A program made the position numbers and the translations under genes. A stretch of DNA of 64,000 bases from Cunninghamella blakesleeana. Lineage: Eukaryota > Mucoromycota > Mucoromycetes > Mucorales > Cunninghamellaceae. Positions 1-11,866 of this stretch are shown piece by piece; position 1 is the stretch's first letter; each line of letters begins with the position of its first letter. The notes under the pieces are model-generated. The model was not told where the DNA came from and searched no databases. It was given only the letters and a program-made list of their open reading frames with translations. The stretch lies in NCBI GenBank assembly GCA_017871115.1, contig JAFCIZ010000006.1, positions 2,666,001 to 2,730,000 of the forward strand, written 5' to 3'.

Positions 1-25
1 TTTATATATATATTGTATAGCTTAC

Positions 26-2074
26 GGAAATTCTAACTCCATGATGTACTTCATAACGCTCCTTAAGACCACGAAGGATAGAAATAGTATCTTGTACAGT
101 AGGCTCGCTTACCTATAATTTTTTTAGAAAAATATTATTGAATATACAAATATATGTAGGTATAAAACTTTTTTGTTCCATTTTCGTTTTTTTATTATAT
201 AACTATTTTGCTTATTTACCATGACTTGTTGAAATCGTCTTGCTAAAGCTGGATCGGACATAATGTACTATATATAATAATAGTAATTAAATAACAGTAA
301 TAATAATAAAAAATATCAATTAATTAACTTGGCTAGATGAACATATAATAATACAATAAGGATTATAAAGATGTTAATACCTTACGATATTCATCAATTG
401 TAGTAGCACCCACACAGCGAAGTTGACCTCTTGCAAGAGCAGGCTATGATAAAATATATTTGGTATAGAATTAATTTCATATAATAGCAGTGATGTTTAT
501 GAAATGTGTATTAATTACAATTTTTTTTTAATGTAATTACTTTGATTAAATTTGCAGCATCCATAGCGCCTTCAGATTTTCCCAATCCAAGTAATGTGTG
601 TATTTCATCAATAAAAAGAATAATCTTTCCTTCAGCTTCTGTTACTTCTTTAAGAACTGCTTTTAATCGATCTTCGAATTCACCTCTATAAAAAATAAAT
701 AAGTAAGTAAATAATATATATATTGCTTTTTTTTATTTATAAAGCACTCATGATTCTTTCATACTATTACCGATATTTTGCACCAGCGACCAAACTCTAT
801 ATTAAAGAAGGCAAGAAAATTTAATAAAAATATACATATATTTATAAAAAATATTGATTATATTATATATTATATATATATCCATCCACTTACTCCCAAG
901 TCCAAAGCAATTACTTTGCGATTTTGAATGGATTCAGGGACTTCATTAGCTACTATTCTTTGAGCAAGACCCTGTATATAAATAAAACAATAAAAAATAT
1001 ACATAATTTAATCAAATCTTATCTTTTTAAACCCAGTTCTATTGTATTATATGTATAATGCATTACTTCAGCAATAGCAGTTTTACCGACACTATATTAA
1101 CTCACGTAAAAAATAAATTAATATTCAATATTTTTATTTCATTTAATTTTGTATTTAAATGTATAGATTTGAATATATAAATATACACTTACCCAGCTTC
1201 ACCAATTAAGACTGGGTTATTTTTTGTTCTTCGAGCCAAACTATTTTAATACCAATATTGATGTATTACTTTATCTGATCTAACTCTGTATGTATTCATA
1301 TATTTTTAAACACACTTACACTGGAAGTCAAAAAAAAAAAGTTATTTATACGGTTACTTATATTTATTACCAGTATAAGTATTTTCATTTATTTAATTTA
1401 CCTTCAAGAGTTCGTCTGATTTCTTCGTCTCTTCCTATAAAAAAGAATTATAATCGTGAAAAAAACAAATAAATAATAATATTCAAAGAATGGGCGCTTT
1501 TTTTATTAGTATTAGAGAATATATATATATATATATATAAACTTACCGATAACTGGATCCAATTTTCCTTTTTCTGCCATAGCTGTCAGATCCAAACCCT
1601 TGAAAAAAATAGTAAAAAACGCGTGATTAAAATGGTCATGTATATTGCCGTTATTATTATTATTATTATTATTGTATAATTTATATACTTACATATTTTT
1701 CCAAGGCTTTTTCCTCAGTTTGTTCTTGGTTAGGATTTAAACGAAAACCTCCTTGGCCACCTGGATTACCACCTACATGAATAGGATAAGAGTATAAAGG
1801 CTTACAAGCATTAATTATATTAACGGTTGTAATATAGATATATATATATTATATTACCATTATATAATCTTTTAGTGACAATAGGTAAATATAAAGCTTT
1901 ATTAAACTTTAAAGGTGTTTGAGTTGATAAAATAGTACGAGAGTTTTGTTTTATGATTAATCTTGAAGAAGAAGGTCGTGTAAAATGATATGAACGTATG
2001 GAATAAGAAGCTTCCTTGACGGTACGTAACGGGGAAATAAGATTCAATGGTTTTTGAGAAATATTTCTTATCAT
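26..2074 (-). CDS. HSP78: Mitochondrial Hsp78 / ClpB-type AAA+ disaggregase (3' end beyond window)
   Basis: ClpB-family ATPase that rescues aggregated proteins in the mitochondrial matrix together with mtHsp70. Exons: 2074-1858, 1772-1693, 1598-1547, 1434-1402, 1320 (one nucleotide), 1240-1193, 1091-1067, 971-894, 796-771, 685-541, 443-381, 267-220, 112-26; it continues past base 1. The in-window part is 301 residues, against about 800 for the family. The N-terminus ([10 protein letters not shown]...) is rich in Arg/Ser with no acidic stretch, as in a matrix presequence. Then come the ClpB NBD1 signatures: [31 protein letters not shown], Walker A GEAGVGKTA split by an intron, Walker [12 protein letters not shown], and SDPALARRF. 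The frame across 1402-1240 works only if the single base at 1320 is a separate exon; this gives the family Val in front of LARR. The ClpB assignment is secure and the mitochondrial location is inferred from the leader. Confidence 0.93.
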
Positions 2075-2584
2075 TGCTATTATTATATAAAAATATAAAT
2101 AATATTTTTATAAAAAAGAAAAGGAAAAAGGAAAAAGAACGAAAAAGAATTCAACAGAAAAAATTTTGCTAAATAATGCCAGCTGACTTTTAATTTTCTT
2201 ATTTGCCATAGTGGTGATTCTCTCCCTTGCATTAAAGATATATAAAATGGTTAGTTGATTTTGTATGTATTTGTTTATTATATATTATATGTATACATAT
2301 TAAAACAGAAGTATTATAAAAATAAAAAAATACTTGACTATTAAATTGAGGATAGCGAATACTATATTTAATAAAAAAAGATTTGCTTTGTTAGTAATAT
2401 GTAATAAATCTGTCATAATTATTTTTTTATACTCAATTTTCTTTTTTAAGAATTAACTCGTCAGGTGATTTTCAATTTTAAATTTAAATAATATTATTTT
2501 TTCCTTTTTTCTCTTTTTTCTTTTCCTCTTTACTATTTTTTTCTATTTCTCCTCTTTCTATTTTTTTTTTTTAAAAGTGAAATA
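2075..2584. promoter_or_regulatory. Divergent intergenic region between hsp78 and F-box gene
   Basis: This 510-base region separates two divergently transcribed start codons, so it should hold both promoters. It is AT-rich with long pyrimidine runs just before the F-box start (about 2500-2570), common in fungal promoters. A TCAGGTGATTTT sequence at 2460-2471 recurs at 12269-12280. I see no convincing inverted GAA/TTC heat-shock array. Confidence 0.4.
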
Positions 2585-4264
2585 ATGATATATAAGAATA
2601 AATTTGTTGGCTTACCACCTGAAATATTAGCACATATATTTTCTTATCTATCAAGACAGAGTCTAAATCAACTTAGTTTAACATGTCATTGTTTACACGA
2701 TATTGTACTTCCTTCTTTATATAAAACCATTAGCCTTAGTTTTAGAACTCATATTCGTCAACTTGAACTAGGCATTGAGAAAGAACAAGAGGATAATATC
2801 TTAAAATCAACTGTTTCTCATTGTACAAAACATTTAATATTAAAAAGTAAACAGAGTGGCCAACATCGTTTAATACAAGATATACGTTCTTTGGCTATTC
2901 ATTACTTACCCCATCTTAAAATACTAACTCTTACGGACTTTCATATGTTATCTATTCACCGTATTACGCCTTTATTATCCCTTTTGCCCCAACTTGAAAA
3001 AATAAACATTAATTATTGTGACCTTACAAATACTACTTCTACTTCTATTACCACTTTTATCAATGCTCCTTTCTTTTTGCAAATACCACCAACTACAGCT
3101 ACTACTACAACTGTACAACAACAGCAACATGACAGTAATACTAATAAAATGATAAAAAAGTATAACAACATCACTTCATTAGAACTTTATTGGACTGATT
3201 TTACAAAATCATCCATGATCACTTTATTATCCTGTTTACCATCTCTTACCTCTATTCATTTAAATGCAAACCATAATCGATACGTGTCAGCTAATAATCA
3301 AATTTTACAAATCCTTCCAACTCATTGTCCTTTAATTAAGGATTTAGAAATTGGTTTGCAAGAGGTAGACGAACAAACATTGACTGATTGTGTTGCCTTT
3401 TATGGTCATCAACTTGAAAGGTTAAGTATCCGAAGTCATGGCCCTTTGGTCTTATTTGCTATTGCTAAACATGCTACTCAAGTTAAAGATCTTACAATTC
3501 GATTTTCTTTGGAAACAAAATGGTATGGCTATTTTAACGATCAGGATGACCACGGCAACAATAATAACAACAGCAGCCACCAAAGCAATGACAATATTAA
3601 TAATCAAGATCGAGATCATCATGATAGGCAAGGATCGCTTAATCCTATTATTAATCGGTTATCCACCATTAATGAATTAAACCAACAGCAACAGCGATTA
3701 GAAGAACAAGAACAAATGGATGATAGCAATAACAATAACAATAATGGTGAAATAGAAAAAGTAGGTGGGTTATTAGATATTTTATATTGGTGTCAGAACT
3801 TGGTGCGTGTACAAGTAGTATCTATGTATAACAAAACTGAAAATCATCAACAAACGTCAAATCAAATTCCAACCATTGTCAAAAAAGCTTTAATGATTGT
3901 AGAACATCGACGCCAAAAAATGAAAACAGATCATCATCATTATAATGGAAATAAATTATTCGCTTTGGATAAAGAAAATAATAACCAACAAGAAGAAGAG
4001 GATGAAAATGATAAAATAGAACCATCTCCATCAATAAATGATGTATCCTTGGAACATTTAGCAAGTCAATCAAGAGGATCTTTTCATATCCAACCTCCTA
4101 CTACATCAAATGGTGGTGCTTGGATTTATCATTTTGATGAAAATATGGCTAGACAACAATATAATGATCGTTCTGGAAAATCCATTTTAATGGAAAAAAT
4201 TTTAACTTTTGATGATGAACAATTGCATGAAATTAGAATGCAATTTGCTACTTTAAGTGTGTGA
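2585..4264 (+). CDS. F-box protein with degenerate leucine-rich repeats
   Basis: Intronless 559-residue protein. Residues about 7-48 form an F-box (FVGLPPEILAHIFSYLSRQS followed by LSLTCHCLHDIVLPSLYKTI), which binds Skp1 in SCF ubiquitin ligases. Residues about 85-300 contain irregular Leu-rich segments such as LPHLKILTLTDF and LPSLTSIHLNAN, typical of the substrate-binding RNI-like repeats of fungal F-box proteins. Asn/Gln/His-rich tracts interrupt the repeat region at about 315-345 and 360-400, and the C-terminus is acidic and low-complexity. The substrate cannot be predicted. It is divergent from hsp78 and converges on the kinase gene downstream. ATG 2585 is the first ATG of the frame and gives a complete F-box. 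Confidence 0.85.
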   Translation: MIYKNKFVGLPPEILAHIFSYLSRQSLNQLSLTCHCLHDIVLPSLYKTISLSFRTHIRQLELGIEKEQEDNILKSTVSHCTKHLILKSKQSGQHRLIQDIRSLAIHYLPHLKILTLTDFHMLSIHRITPLLSLLPQLEKININYCDLTNTTSTSITTFINAPFFLQIPPTTATTTTVQQQQHDSNTNKMIKKYNNITSLELYWTDFTKSSMITLLSCLPSLTSIHLNANHNRYVSANNQILQILPTHCPLIKDLEIGLQEVDEQTLTDCVAFYGHQLERLSIRSHGPLVLFAIAKHATQVKDLTIRFSLETKWYGYFNDQDDHGNNNNNSSHQSNDNINNQDRDHHDRQGSLNPIINRLSTINELNQQQQRLEEQEQMDDSNNNNNNGEIEKVGGLLDILYWCQNLVRVQVVSMYNKTENHQQTSNQIPTIVKKALMIVEHRRQKMKTDHHHYNGNKLFALDKENNNQQEEEDENDKIEPSPSINDVSLEHLASQSRGSFHIQPPTTSNGGAWIYHFDENMARQQYNDRSGKSILMEKILTFDDEQLHEIRMQFATLSV

Positions 4265-4638
4265 TGGAAGAATGGAGATATAGATTATCGTTATTATTAT
4301 TTTAGATCACTTTCCTACAATACAATTTTTTTTTTAAAAAACAAACAAACAAACGTATATTATATACCATTATATTTTTATAATTTTTTACCCTCCTCTT
4401 TCTTTCTTTTTTTCTTAATACTTTTTAGATTATGTAAATAACCCTCCCTCTTTCACATAAACAAGCTTATTTTTTTTTTTTTTTTTGATAATTCCAACAT
4501 TTATTATTTTTAATTTATTATTATTTTTATTTTAATTTCATTCTTTTTCGTTTTTATTTTTAAATAAAAACAAACATACTTTATTTTAAATACAATTGTA
4601 ATATACAATTTTTATTTTTTCGCAGAATTTTATTTTTA
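4265..4638. other. Convergent intergenic region (3' UTRs)
   Basis: This stretch lies between the stop codons of the F-box gene (+) and the glucuronokinase-like gene (-). It is nearly all A/T, with a T-run/A-run junction near 4325-4345 and several AATAAA-like strings on both strands that could serve polyadenylation. No gene is seen. Confidence 0.5.
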
Positions 4639-7114
4639 TTATTTTTGTTGATAAAGTTGAGAGCCCTTTGGTATTAATTTTAAAAAAACGTAACCTTCTT
4701 TTTCTAAATCCCAAGCTAAATGTTGTATTTGTTTCAAAGTGAAATCATTTAACAAAATAACAATGGCACCCTAAAAAATATATAATTTATATAAGGAAAA
4801 TGATATTTATTTTAATTTTAATTAATAGGTATATTTTTTTTAAATGTATTTTAAAAAATATTTTATTTTTGATTTTCACTTACCCCACTGCCACTAAATT
4901 TTGCATGGCCACCATGTTTTCTAACAATTTCAACCATTCTTAAATTTTTTTCTCCTACTACTTGATCACCATAAGTTTTTCTACGTAATTCAAAATTTTG
5001 CGTCATAAGAGAACCAAATAAAGAATAATCTTTTTCTTTTAATGCTTGAATTGATTTTTCAGTTAATTGAGCAAATTGTTTCATAGCTTCAATAATCTAC
5101 ACACAAGCACACACGCATATATATATTAAAAATCAATCAATCAAAAAGTTAATATGCATATTGTATCGTATAATCTTTATATATATACCTCATTATCACC
5201 ACTTAAAAACCGTTGTTTAACAGAACTATGAACTTTTCCTGAATCTTCTGGGTGAGCTACATAAGCCAAATACAAAGGGGGTAGCAAATGTTCATCTAAA
5301 ACGGTATATTGGCCATACCCATGCTGATCCATAAATGATTTTTCAAAATCCATAAATACTAATCCACCAAACGATTGAATAACCCTATCTTGTAATCCAG
5401 CAGCAATCCCCAGTTCGTCCACTTCAACCGATAAAATCAAACTAGCTTGGCGTTCTAAGGTTAATAAAGAAGTAGGGTGATGACGGTCAGAAAGTTGATA
5501 AAAAGAAAATAAACATTTCCAAAAAGCAGTGATTATAGCAGAGGATCCAGCTAAACCTACTTGACGTGGGATATTGGTATTAAAAAGAAGTTTAAAGCCA
5601 ATAGTGGTGTTGATAGGAATGTCTTCTTGTTGACAATATTGATAAAATACTTTACAGGTAGCTAAAAATAAACGATCGGCATTATTATACCCATTTTGTT
5701 CACATATGTTGATTAAGGATGGCAAACTATTAAATTGTTGCATATCTGCCATAGGGTTTGAAATGAGTTGAATGGACGATAAAGGTTGATTGCTTGCTTG
5801 ATAGTGATGCTGATTTTTATAATTGTTAGGTATTAATGTCACTTCTGCCCAAAAATTTGATATCAAAAGGGACATTGTTTTACCGTAAAATCCATCGCTT
5901 GGGTTTCCCATAAGACCTACACGAGCATAGGCCTTTTTACGAATAATTTCTGATAATGATGTTACTAGTTCTTTTTCTTTTTTTTCTTCTTCTTGATCAA
6001 AAATGGATTTCCAATGATGTAAATAGTCTGATAATGTTAATTGGTAATCTAAGTATTCATAGTGAGAGGATGTTTTTATTGTTAAAATGGTTGAATCATT
6101 TTTGGATTGAATATAATTAAATAGTTGATCATTCATATCTTTCACACCTATTTGCTCGAATGTTGGTGTTGATGTTTTTGATTCTATCATGTTTTCAAGT
6201 GATTGGATATTGTTCAATGAAAGACAAAATGCCAAAGGAATATCATTTTTATTTTGACTATGCCCATATATAATTTGATTTGGATATTGATTCATACCAC
6301 TTATGATAGGCATCACGTCTTCTTTTTTACATAAAATGTCAGATAAAACAATTACAGTATCTTTTTGACAAGGTTTGACACGATTTAAAAATGCCAAATC
6401 TCCAAGAGCTCCAGAACTATTGTTATTAATATATATATCATTAATCAGTCTTCCACTTTTATTTTTTCTTCATATATATTATATTATATTATATTATATT
6501 ATTCAAGTATATATATATTTATATTATTTACCTTAGCCCACAATTTATTATATTTTCCCTTGGAAACCCATATTCACTTGCCCAACGTTCATAATATTTA
6601 TCACTTTAGATCCAATATAAATTCGCGTTTATTATATAATAAATAAAATAAAAAAATAAAATAGTGGTAGTAGATAGTTAGTTATGTCCAGTCTTTTCTT
6701 TCTTTCTCTTTCTCTTTCCTTTTATCTATATTTGTCTTTATGTTTTATATGAAAAGATAATAAAAAAGAATCTTACTTGTAAGCATTTGATATTATGTAG
6801 ATTTCAGGTACATAAGTATCAAAATATTCTAAAAACCAACCAAGTGATGACTTTTTGGATAAAGGTAATAAAGATTTCGGTATTCCACTCCATTTTAAAA
6901 GTTCTACATCAGTTTGGTCCTATTTTTTTTTTTTTAAAAAAAATAAATTAGTAAAAAAAGGTGTTAAGTGTAAAAGAAGAAGAGAAGGAGAAAAAGAAAA
7001 AAAAATACTAAGTCAAATTTATATATAAATATAATGTTTACCTACAGATATATCTTTTTCAAGTTGGCTTGGTGTTGAATAAGAGGCTAGAATGATAAGT
7101 GTTTTATTCATCAT
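4639..7114 (-). CDS. Nucleotidyltransferase-like domain fused to GHMP-family glucuronokinase
   Basis: Predicted 618 residues from exons 7114-7046, 6919-6777, 6603-6532, 6416-5189, 5096-4884, 4770-4639. The C-terminal half is a GHMP kinase closest to plant glucuronokinase, which phosphorylates D-glucuronate to glucuronate-1-phosphate. Visible motifs are RVGLMGNPSD (about 260), the phosphate loop NIPRQVGLAGSSAI (about 376), GLQDRVIQSFGGLVFMDF, PPLYLAYV and KFSGSGGAIVIL (about 571). The first ~210 residues resemble a sugar-nucleotidyltransferase fold (TLIILAS, GIPKSLLPLSKKSSLGWFLE, SSGALGDLAFLN, TVIVLSDIL). However, the usual GxGTRL loop is missing, so this half may be inactive or regulatory. 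The first intron uses donor GTAGGT at 7045; the GTAAAC four bases later would give an immediate stop. Kinase identity is confident by motif. Fusion order resembles bifunctional fucokinase/pyrophosphorylase, and a role in wall glucuronate recycling is inferred. Confidence 0.82.
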
Positions 7115-7418
7115 AACTAAAAAAATAGGTAAAAAAATAAATAAATGAAAGAAAAAGAAGAGTGTTACAAAAATAAAATAAGTATTTTTATTTTTTAACT
7201 GAAAAAAAATTGAAACTTATTTTTATGCTTCCCAAAAAGGAATAAACTTTTCTTATATCAAACATAATTAAATATTTGTATTAATATAATAAGTCATTTA
7301 TAAAATAAAGGCAGGTTACGTATTTACGTATTTATTTATTTGTACATAAAAAAAATATTATTATAACTTATATGGGGGATATATATATATATATATAATA
7401 GAGATAATATGTATGTAT
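7115..7418. other. Intergenic region, kinase promoter / BCAS3-like gene 3' end
   Basis: About 300 bases of A/T-rich sequence between two head-to-tail minus-strand genes. It must contain the kinase promoter and the downstream gene's terminator. An (AT)n tract lies at 7379-7397. No gene is seen. Confidence 0.4.
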
Positions 7419-10400
7419 TTATCTACCAAAAACAACAGAATCACTTGGGTATTCAATTTCGTTATCACCATCAGGAGAAAACACAATATCGCCAAAATCT
7501 TTATCATCATCATCCCCAACTAATCGAATGGAATCATCGCCATCATCAAGACCTTGTATACCAAAGCTTCCGAGTAATGAAGAAGATGAAGCTATATTTA
7601 CATTATTTTCACTTCGTTGATCTTCCATAATCATCATCTTTGACATTGAGTTATTTAAACTATTATCATTATTATTACTATTTACATTTGTTGTTGTTGT
7701 TGATGAATGATTCATGATGTTACTATTAATACTATTATTACTATTCATATCAATATCATTGTCAGAGTCAAACTGAATTAAAGAGCTTCCTTGCATAGAA
7801 GTTGATAAATGAACAGGACTGGATGTTGATGTTGTAGGTTGATATATTCTATTGATATTATTGTTATTGTTATTATTTTCATCATCGTCTTCATCATTTT
7901 GTTTCTGATAATTGTTATGGTTAGTTGCGCGATAAACTGGTACGCCACCCATACTAATCAAATAGGCATTTTCAAAAGAGAGTGATGATATTTGATCTGA
8001 TCTTGATTTCCTTTGGATACTGGATTGTGTACCAGCACTTGAAGATAATTTCATACTACTATGTCTTGGACTTGCTGTTGTAGAAGAAGGTACAAAAGAC
8101 GTTTGCATGGCAGTAGATAAGTTTTCTATTTTGATATTATAATGAATAGAAATAAATATAATAGTTATAATATTAGATTCAAGTTTTTATTTTATTATTA
8201 TTGTCCTTTTTTTTTTGTTTTTGTTTTAATTTTTAATTTTATTCCATTATTTCACTCTTTTATTTTTATTTTTACCTTCTAATTCAGCTAATGCATCATC
8301 CATATTTTCTTCATTATCCAAACTGCGAGCAACAGCGTTCGTTTTTCCTATTCTATTAATTCGACTTGTATAAGGTTCAGGAGTTTCTGACCGAACAACT
8401 AAAGGAGCAGTAGGTGGAACAATACCAGAGGATAGCATGGATGCAATGGAGGAGGATGAAGGTGTTTTGGATTCTTTGTTGTTAGATTCAGTGTAAATTT
8501 GAAATGTAAATTGAGGATTGGACCATAAAGGGGGATCTTGTGTCGTTGTATTATTTGCATAAGTCATGATTTCTGCATGACTTAGCCAATGGTTTGTTAC
8601 TTGTTGCAACATATTGTTATTATCTTTATTGTTATTATTATTAGATGACGATGACGATGACGATGGTGATGGATCTATATTTTTATTTTTATTGTTATCA
8701 TTACTATTTTGATCATTTTTATTTTGAGTTTTTTGTTTCTTTTTCTTCTTAGTTGACGATGTGTTGTTGTTATGATGGCTATTATTACTACTATCTGTTA
8801 ATTCTTCAGGTTCTTGAATTTCTGATAAAATATTTTTTTCTTCATATATAGTATTTTTATTATTGCTATCATCTTCATCTTCATCACTATCATCCTTCCA
8901 TAAAGTTGTACCCAAAGAAGAAGAGGAATTGGAACCATATATAGGAATAGTTACTTCTTGCCAATCTAAACTGCGAGCTATTTGCCATTCAGCAATATCT
9001 TCTTCTTTTACAGATAAATCCCACTTACCTACGGTACGACCTTGAACACGTTTTTTCACCATGGATTTTGTTACCCATAATCGATGTAAAGTCAATACAC
9101 CAGTAGGATGAAATGAGTAAACATCTTGATATCCAGTACTATCATTAATTATTTTTGTAGCTGAATCGTCATCCAAGGTGGATTCTTCTTCATCAAATCC
9201 AAACATACGGTTATCATTTGATTTATCCTTTGCCCAGGTCCAATCACGTTGTGCATTAGGTAAATAGGATGACACTTGTGATACAAGTGTAGAGGCTTGA
9301 TTTTTGATAGACGTTAAAGTAGCTGGAGGAGGTAATGGTGAGCTTACTTTGGATAATTGGTTTGAATTGGGTATATGCGATGATTGAGGTGATGTATGGT
9401 GATGATGATGGTTTTGGTTTCCTTGTAAAGTAGTAGGCACATGTGTAACGGATAAAAACATAGTTGTTAAATCTGCTCGATGTGGTTTTATTGTTTTTGT
9501 TGTTGTGGTAGTAGGTTGCCATCTCTGGGAATTATAAAATAATGGTGGTGATGGAGAGGAAGATGATATAGCCGATGAAGGGTAAATTCCATTAGATGGT
9601 GCTGAATTTGTTTCTAATCCTTGGTTTTCTGAAAGAGCTGATGAATCTGTAGATAAAGGTCTACGTTGTTTTACTCTAACTGCTGGTCCAAGGGATGTTA
9701 CCTTTTATATATATAAAATACACAATTAAACAAAATGAATAAGATGGAAAAAAAATAATAATATAATAAATATACTATAATAATCTATGATTGTCTTTTT
9801 TCTTTTCATTTTTTAAAAATAAAATAAAATGATGTCATGTCACTTACGAAAGGCTTTTTTTTAGTTACAAAAGGAGGATTCACCAAATTATTGATTTTTC
9901 CATTCACATGAGCATTGATTTCAGGTTTTCCACCATAAGGATTAATGGTATACATATGCGTTGTTCCTCTAGCAGTTGTCACAGCACACCAGGTAGAATC
10001 GATTGAAAATTGACAATCCACTACACGAGCATCCGTATAACCTCTCGATAAATTATATAAATGAGCAGCATTGGCAAGATGTCTATCTGTGGGATACATG
10101 GAAAAAATATGGAATGTGTGGCCTTGCTTTGAAACAGACATTAAAAGATTACCGGCAGCATTAAAGGATAAGATGACAATAGGATGAGAGTGTGGTTTAA
10201 AATGGGCAACGGTCGAAAGTGAAAGTGTGTTGGATTTTATTGAAGAAGTTGGTAATTTTGAAATATCACGGATAATTACCATACCTGTTGGAGTTTGCTT
10301 TTGTATAGAGGTTGATGTTGTAGATGAGGAGGAGATTGATGGCATATCACGAGATTCAGATGATGGTGAGGACATGGACGGGTTATAGTAAGGTGATGTT

Positions 10401-11155
10401 GTTGGGTTATTCATGTTAATGTTGTTTATATTACTACCATTGCTATTCATAGATGCCATTTCTTGATTATTTTGTGAAAAATAATTGGATAAACGATTAT
10501 AGCCGAATTCACCTAATGATTTCACTCCGTTAACCATTTCTTTTGCAATGTCTTTAGCAGCCTCTTTTACATCTTTATCAGCATTAGTGTTATTTGTATC
10601 ATTGTTAAGTACTTGTAAAGTGGTGGCATAGGCTAATAAACGTGATCCTAAGGTAAATACAGGTCCATCAGGTTGGTGAGAAACGTCGGTTAATGTAGTG
10701 TAAGCTGTTGATAGATCATAAGAAGATAATAATTGGATAGAAGATTGATTTTGATTTTTACATCCCTATTATAAATATACAGCGTTATATTATTGCTGGA
10801 TAATTTTTTTTAAATATGTATCTTTTTTTTTCTCTTTTTTTCAACATATTCCAATTACCAAAACAATGATTTTTCCATTACTTTTCACATCAGTTATAAC
10901 AGTATCTTCAGAAATATTTAAATTTAAGGGAATAAATTCATGAGTTTTTAATGAATAAAGGTGAAATGAAGATTTGACTGTTTTTGAAGTAGAATCTTGA
11001 GGAGGAAGTGATGGAGAAAGTTGGTTTGAAGTAGTACCTGCTGATTCATGCGGAGTTTTTGCATCTTGATTAATAGAGCTATGATAGAGTATATAAATAT
11101 AGGTAAATAAATATGAATTTAAATATAGATTTTATACATAAAAAAGATACATACA

Positions 11156-11191
<36 letters not shown>

Positions 11192-11866
11192 TGTATATGT
11201 TATTTAAAAAATTACTTACATTATTGCCAACAAAGGACGTTTGTCTTTATACTGATCTTGTTTAGAAGGAGAAAGAGCTGGAGTAGATAATACATGTAAT
11301 TTTGTTACAATTCCAATATTATCTAAACGAATAGAAGCCAATTCATGGACATTATCAGGCTGAGAGACATTCCAGAGTTGGAAACCTTGTTCATAACCCA
11401 GTAACAAACAAGAAACTTTACCTAAATGACTATCAAACTTCTCAAAAGAAGCAAAAGTAATAGTTTCTGTAGAATCATTATCTTCATCCTTATTTGTTGT
11501 AGTAGTAGTATTATTATCAGTCGTCAAATTATTATTATTGTTATTATTATTTATAGCTGCGGTTGAACGTTGTTGTTGTAATAATTGTTGTTGATAAAAT
11601 AATAATTGAGGATCCTGGGCTGGTAAATAAGGTGGAAAGGTGGGTTTTCTTTTTGGAAGATTAGAAGTGACATAGGATGATAGTCGGGATAAACCAGATG
11701 ATAAAGTTTCAAAAGAAGTGGGATCACTAAAAAAGAATGAAGAAAAGGAAAGGTAAAGAAAATAAAAATAAGCAAGTGTTATTTGTTTCTCTTTTTATTA
11801 TTATTTTTATTTATATTCGTATTGTTATTACCGAAGATATTTTGGTTCAGCACGAACGCCCGTCAT
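7419..11866 (-). CDS. BCAS3-like WD40 protein (autophagy/phagophore-associated family)
   Basis: Six exons: 11866-11832, 11726-11220, 11078-10859, 10765-9848, 9701-8276, 8125-7419, giving 1270 residues. BCAS3 proteins are beta-propellers related to Atg18/WIPI. In other eukaryotes they bind phosphoinositides and associate with forming autophagosomes. Supporting segments are CLLLGYEQGFQLWNVS, then the propeller stretch AHFKPHSHPIVILSFNAAG and LMSVSKQGHTFHIFSMYP with DCQFSIDSTWCAVTTARGTT, then the BCAS3 segment YSFHPTGVLTLHRLWVTK, and a conserved-looking tail AYLISMGGVPVYR. Asn/Ser-rich linkers separate the blocks. The third intron holds a (CATA)n repeat. The reading frame is continuous across all five introns. 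Family assignment rests on the FNAAGNLL/FHIF blocks and the late domain; the fungal function is inferred. Confidence 0.78.
11149..11186. repeat. (CATA)n microsatellite in BCAS3-like intron
   Basis: About nine tandem ACAT/CATA units run into an (AT)n stretch inside the intron between exons 2 and 3. It is purely intronic. Confidence 0.9.

Noticed and set aside
1290..1472. Plus-strand open frame of 60 codons opposite hsp78
   Set aside because: It spans an intron, the one-base exon and exon 4 of hsp78 on the other strand. It has no homology and is composed of Tyr/Ile/Lys from A/T sequence.
7409..7630. Plus-strand His/Gln-rich frame
   Set aside because: It is the antisense of the Asp/Ser/Asn-rich tail of the BCAS3-like gene; GAT/TCA repeats read as His/Gln codons on the reverse strand.
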